Positions 5,821 to 7,638 of a stretch of 7,638 bases of DNA are shown here, one piece after another. Source of the stretch: Candidatus Fermentithermobacillaceae bacterium (lineage in GTDB: Bacteria; Bacillota; Sulfobacillia; Fermentithermobacillales; Fermentithermobacillaceae); assembly GCA_012842105.1 (NCBI GenBank), contig DUTL01000144.1, forward strand, positions 1 through 7,638, in the 5' to 3' direction. A model generated the notes under the pieces. The model worked only from the letters and a program-made list of their open reading frames with translations. It was not told the origin of the DNA and made no database searches. Position 1 is the first letter of the stretch. Every line of letters begins with the position of its first letter. Position numbers and translations under genes: made by a program.

Positions 5821-7127
5821 AGTTGTTTGGTTTCTCCCTCGATTCTTTCCACCAATACCTTATTAATTCTCGGGCCCTTGACTTCTTCTATGGTAAAGCA
5901 AACCTTTGGATCCACAAGGCAAAAAGCGTCGCCTGGAACCGGTACCCTGTCAAGGCATGTCATGACAAGGCCTGCGACTGAGTCACAGTTATCATTGTCG
6001 ATTTCAATGCCGGTGAAGTCCTCAAATTCAACCAGGCTGATACTCCCCGGTACGCGCCATGTTCCGTTGCCCATATCTACGTATTCACGATTATCAGAGT
6101 CGTACTCGTCTTGTATTTCTCCCACAATCTCCTCGATTAGGTCTTCGATGGTTACCAGGCCTGAAACGCCGTCATATTCATCTATAATAATAGCCATATG
6201 CACTCCCAGGGCCTTCATTTCATGCAGTAAATCAGATACATTCTTGCTTTCAGGTATGAAATATGGAGCAACTGCAAACTGTTTCCCGGGGATATCCGCC
6301 AGAGCATCTTCCCAATCTGAAGGCCTTTCCCCAATGAATGTCGCCAGGGATTTGATATTGACAATACCGGTTATGTTATCTCTTGAGCCCCGGTACACCG
6401 GGATGCGGGAAAACCCTTCTCTTAACATAAGTCTGAGGGCTTCAAGGGCGCTTTCGTCCTCTTGTATGGCGGCCATCCTTGGGCGCGGAACCATGACGTC
6501 GGATACGTCAATGTTCCGTGAGTCGATAACTCCGGTGATTATCTCTTTCTCAGTATCGCCTATTGCTCCTACGTCCTCCCCATACTCCAGTGCAGCCATT
6601 ACCCGGGCTTCAGAAAGGACCTGCAGATCCTCTGAAATGGGGCCGTTCTTGGGAAGAAACCGAGAGAAGAAAGATGCCACTCTTAGCAATATGCTTGAAA
6701 AAGGCCTCATGATTAACTGCAGCCACGAGAGGCTTCTTACAACCCTAACAGCGCTGCCCTCAGGGTTTGAACCCACCAGGAGTTTTGGGGTGATTTCGCC
6801 GAATAGCAAAATGAGGAAGGTTCCAAGGGCAATGGATATGAGTTCCGCCATCCCTTTTGACCTGGAAAGCCAGGAATAGACGATAACGGTAACTGCTGAA
6901 GAAAACAGGATATTGACAAGGGTATTGCCAAGCAAAACACTTGAGAGCAAGGAATTGGGGTTCTTTTTCAAACCAAGGACTTCTTGAGCCCTTTTGCTCC
7001 TCGGGTAACTGCTCTTTAGCTTGACCTCATCTGATGAAAAGATGGCGCTTTCCGACCCGGAAAAGAATGCAGACAATACCAAACACAACAACGCTACAAG
7101 GTAACTACTACCTCCAGGGTCGTCCAC
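5817..7127 (-). CDS. CNNM/CBS-domain membrane protein with CorC_HlyC domain (TlyC/CorC-like)
   Basis: A 436-residue inner-membrane protein with the complete family architecture. The DUF21/CNNM membrane domain is at about 8-160 with FFSGSESAIF (21-30), LLGNTLVNILF (65-75) and FGEITPKLL (109-117). The CBS pair lies at about 208-335 (VMVPRPRM ... SRIPVYRG, then MAIIIDEYDG and GLVTIEDLIEEIVGEIQDE), and the CorC_HlyC domain at about 348-432. CBS pairs in relatives bind Mg-ATP or adenosyl ligands and gate cation export. Start: GTG at 7127-7125, with AAGGTG about 7 nt before it and an in-frame TGA directly upstream, so no earlier start is possible in this frame. It is the first gene of a two-gene operon with the shorter paralogue (ATGA overlap), driven by the promoter at 7176-7204. 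The pair may assemble together, since CNNM proteins work as dimers. Ion specificity cannot be read from sequence. Confidence 0.95.
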   Translation of the reverse strand: MDDPGGSSYLVALLCLVLSAFFSGSESAIFSSDEVKLKSSYPRSKRAQEVLGLKKNPNSLLSSVLLGNTLVNILFSSAVTVIVYSWLSRSKGMAELISIALGTFLILLFGEITPKLLVGSNPEGSAVRVVRSLSWLQLIMRPFSSILLRVASFFSRFLPKNGPISEDLQVLSEARVMAALEYGEDVGAIGDTEKEIITGVIDSRNIDVSDVMVPRPRMAAIQEDESALEALRLMLREGFSRIPVYRGSRDNITGIVNIKSLATFIGERPSDWEDALADIPGKQFAVAPYFIPESKNVSDLLHEMKALGVHMAIIIDEYDGVSGLVTIEDLIEEIVGEIQDEYDSDNREYVDMGNGTWRVPGSISLVEFEDFTGIEIDNDNCDSVAGLVMTCLDRVPVPGDAFCLVDPKVCFTIEEVKGPRINKVLVERIEGETKQL

Positions 7128-7175
7128 TCATCATCACCTTCCGAAAAGCTGTATTGGTTTGGCTGTGTTGATTAC

Positions 7176-7204
7176 ATTTTAACCCATAGATACGTACATG
7201 ACAA
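7176..7204 (-). promoter_or_regulatory. Sigma-A type promoter of the CNNM operon
   Basis: Read on the minus strand: TTGTCA at 7204-7199 (5 of 6 consensus bases), a 17-nt spacer, and TAAAAT at 7181-7176 (5 of 6). The expected start is near 7169, which gives a leader of about 40 nt to the GTG at 7127. Location, spacing and both boxes agree well. Confidence 0.72.
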
Positions 7205-7433
7205 TATCTTATATCGAGTCCGGCCGGGCTGAAACACATCAAGTGATACGCCACGTGTACCAAGAAGCCCTGGTTCAGCCTCGTTTTGCTTCAAAAGTCA
7301 GAGTAAACGTTAGGACCGTCCCCGGTGTTTCAGATAAAAGGAATTCTACGTAAGATACCGAAGTATTAGCACAAAGATATCTATGTTGCCGGGGCCAAAA
7401 ACCAGAGATGAAGCTCGGGAATCGATTGTTAAC
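7205..7433. other. Intergenic region between divergent CNNM operon and aminotransferase gene
   Basis: The gene-free stretch between 7128 and 7451 holds the CNNM promoter on its left and the aminotransferase ribosome binding site on its right. In between I see an inverted repeat GGCTGAA (7227-7233) / TTCAGCC (7274-7280) with a 40-nt loop that includes a CACGTG, followed on the plus strand by TCGTTTTGC, and a REP-like segment at 7311-7333. No convincing plus-strand promoter was found for the aminotransferase. No known riboswitch or T-box motif was recognised. Confidence 0.5.
7311..7333. repeat. Possible degenerate REP-type repeat
   Basis: The core GGACCGTCCCCGGTGTTTCA (7313-7332) resembles, from memory, the GGGGACGGTCC-containing dispersed repeats common in Clostridia and other anaerobes, often near REP-associated tyrosine transposases. 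Only one copy is present here and no partner arm is clear. Confidence 0.3.
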
Positions 7434-7451
7434 AGGAGGCAACGTCCGGAC

Positions 7452-7638
7452 ATGCATACACAAAACAGCCTGAAGGCCCTGTGGGGCCTGGACCCGTCTT
7501 TTACCTTTCTCAACCATGGTTCCTATGGTGCCGTCCCGCTCAAGATTCTCAAAGAGCAATATGAACTCCATCTTCACATTGAAAGCCAGCCTGTCCGCTT
7601 TTACGGCAGAGAAATTGAAGAAATGCTGGAAACGGCAA
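7452..7638 (+). CDS. Class V PLP-dependent aminotransferase, isopenicillin-N epimerase-like, N-terminal 62 residues (3' end outside window)
   Basis: ATG at 7452 opens a frame that stays open to the window end. AGGAGG at 7434-7439 precedes it by 12 nt, slightly long but the only good site; a GTCCGGAC palindrome fills part of the spacer. The start of the protein reads LWGLDPSFTFLNHGSYGAVP and continues LKILKEQ ... ESQPVRFYGREIEE. The FLNHGSYGAVP block and the following E-x-P-V-R-F segment are typical of the N-terminus of class V aminotransferases annotated as isopenicillin-N epimerase or cysteine desulfurase-like enzymes; the PLP-binding lysine would lie beyond the window. These are cytosolic fold-type I PLP enzymes, and the epimerase name rarely reflects true beta-lactam chemistry. 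It is transcribed divergently from the CNNM operon. Family is confident; substrate is unknown. Confidence 0.87.
   Translation, partial: MHTQNSLKALWGLDPSFTFLNHGSYGAVPLKILKEQYELHLHIESQPVRFYGREIEEMLETA

Noticed and set aside
5827..6879. A 350-codon plus-strand open frame opposite the CNNM gene
   Set aside because: It lies wholly antisense to a clearly identified gene, is very rich in Ser/Thr/Pro/Arg, shows no domain, and has no ribosome binding site worth noting.
7198..7353. A 51-residue plus-strand ORF in the divergent intergenic region
   Set aside because: No ribosome binding site, its start overlaps the CNNM promoter -35, and its 3' half runs through the REP-like segment.
7275..7577. A 100-codon minus-strand frame across the aminotransferase start
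   Set aside because: It overlaps the conserved N-terminal motif of the aminotransferase on the opposite strand and has no recognisable features.

Overview
The window looks like chromosomal DNA of an anaerobic, fermentative or syntrophic bacterium, most likely a Clostridia-type Firmicute. This rests on strong AGGAGG ribosome binding sites, TTG and GTG starts, a soluble multi-cluster [FeFe] hydrogenase beside a GltD-like flavoprotein, and a Rex-type operator candidate. The assignment is an inference; there is no rRNA or tRNA to anchor it.

Layout: (1) 1-426 (+) is the 3' end of an M20-family amidohydrolase gene, closed by a strong hairpin at 434-466. (2) 468-674 (-) is an open stretch that reads like a two-helix membrane protein but has no normal start; it converges on the same hairpin. 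(3) 737-4441 (-) is a hydrogenase operon, transcribed from high to low coordinates. The first gene is a fusion of a NuoF C-terminal iron-sulfur domain with a GltD-like FAD/NAD(P)H oxidoreductase. It overlaps by 7 nt a 596-residue [FeFe] hydrogenase with the full set of accessory clusters. A 42-codon ORF then overlaps the hydrogenase 3' end in another frame, and a hairpin at 697-718 follows. The promoter (TTGCAT-17-TATAGT, extended -10) carries an 18-bp Rex-like inverted repeat just after the expected transcription start. (4) 4747-7127 (-) is a two-gene operon of CNNM/CBS (CorC/TlyC-like) membrane proteins joined by an ATGA overlap, with a good sigma-A type promoter at 7176-7204. (5) 7452-7638 (+) is the 5' end of a class V PLP aminotransferase of the isopenicillin-N epimerase-like group.

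How the genes fit together: the hydrogenase pair is the functional core. The FAD/NAD(P)H module would exchange electrons with a pyridine nucleotide and pass them through iron-sulfur clusters to the H-cluster, producing or consuming H2. The NuoF-derived part keeps only the N3-type 4Fe-4S domain, without the FMN/NADH fold, and no NuoE-like subunit is encoded here, so this differs from the trimeric bifurcating hydrogenases. Control by Rex, which senses the NADH/NAD+ ratio, would fit that role. The CNNM pair is probably an independent ion-transport or metal-homeostasis unit. The two flanking plus-strand genes have no evident link to the hydrogenase.
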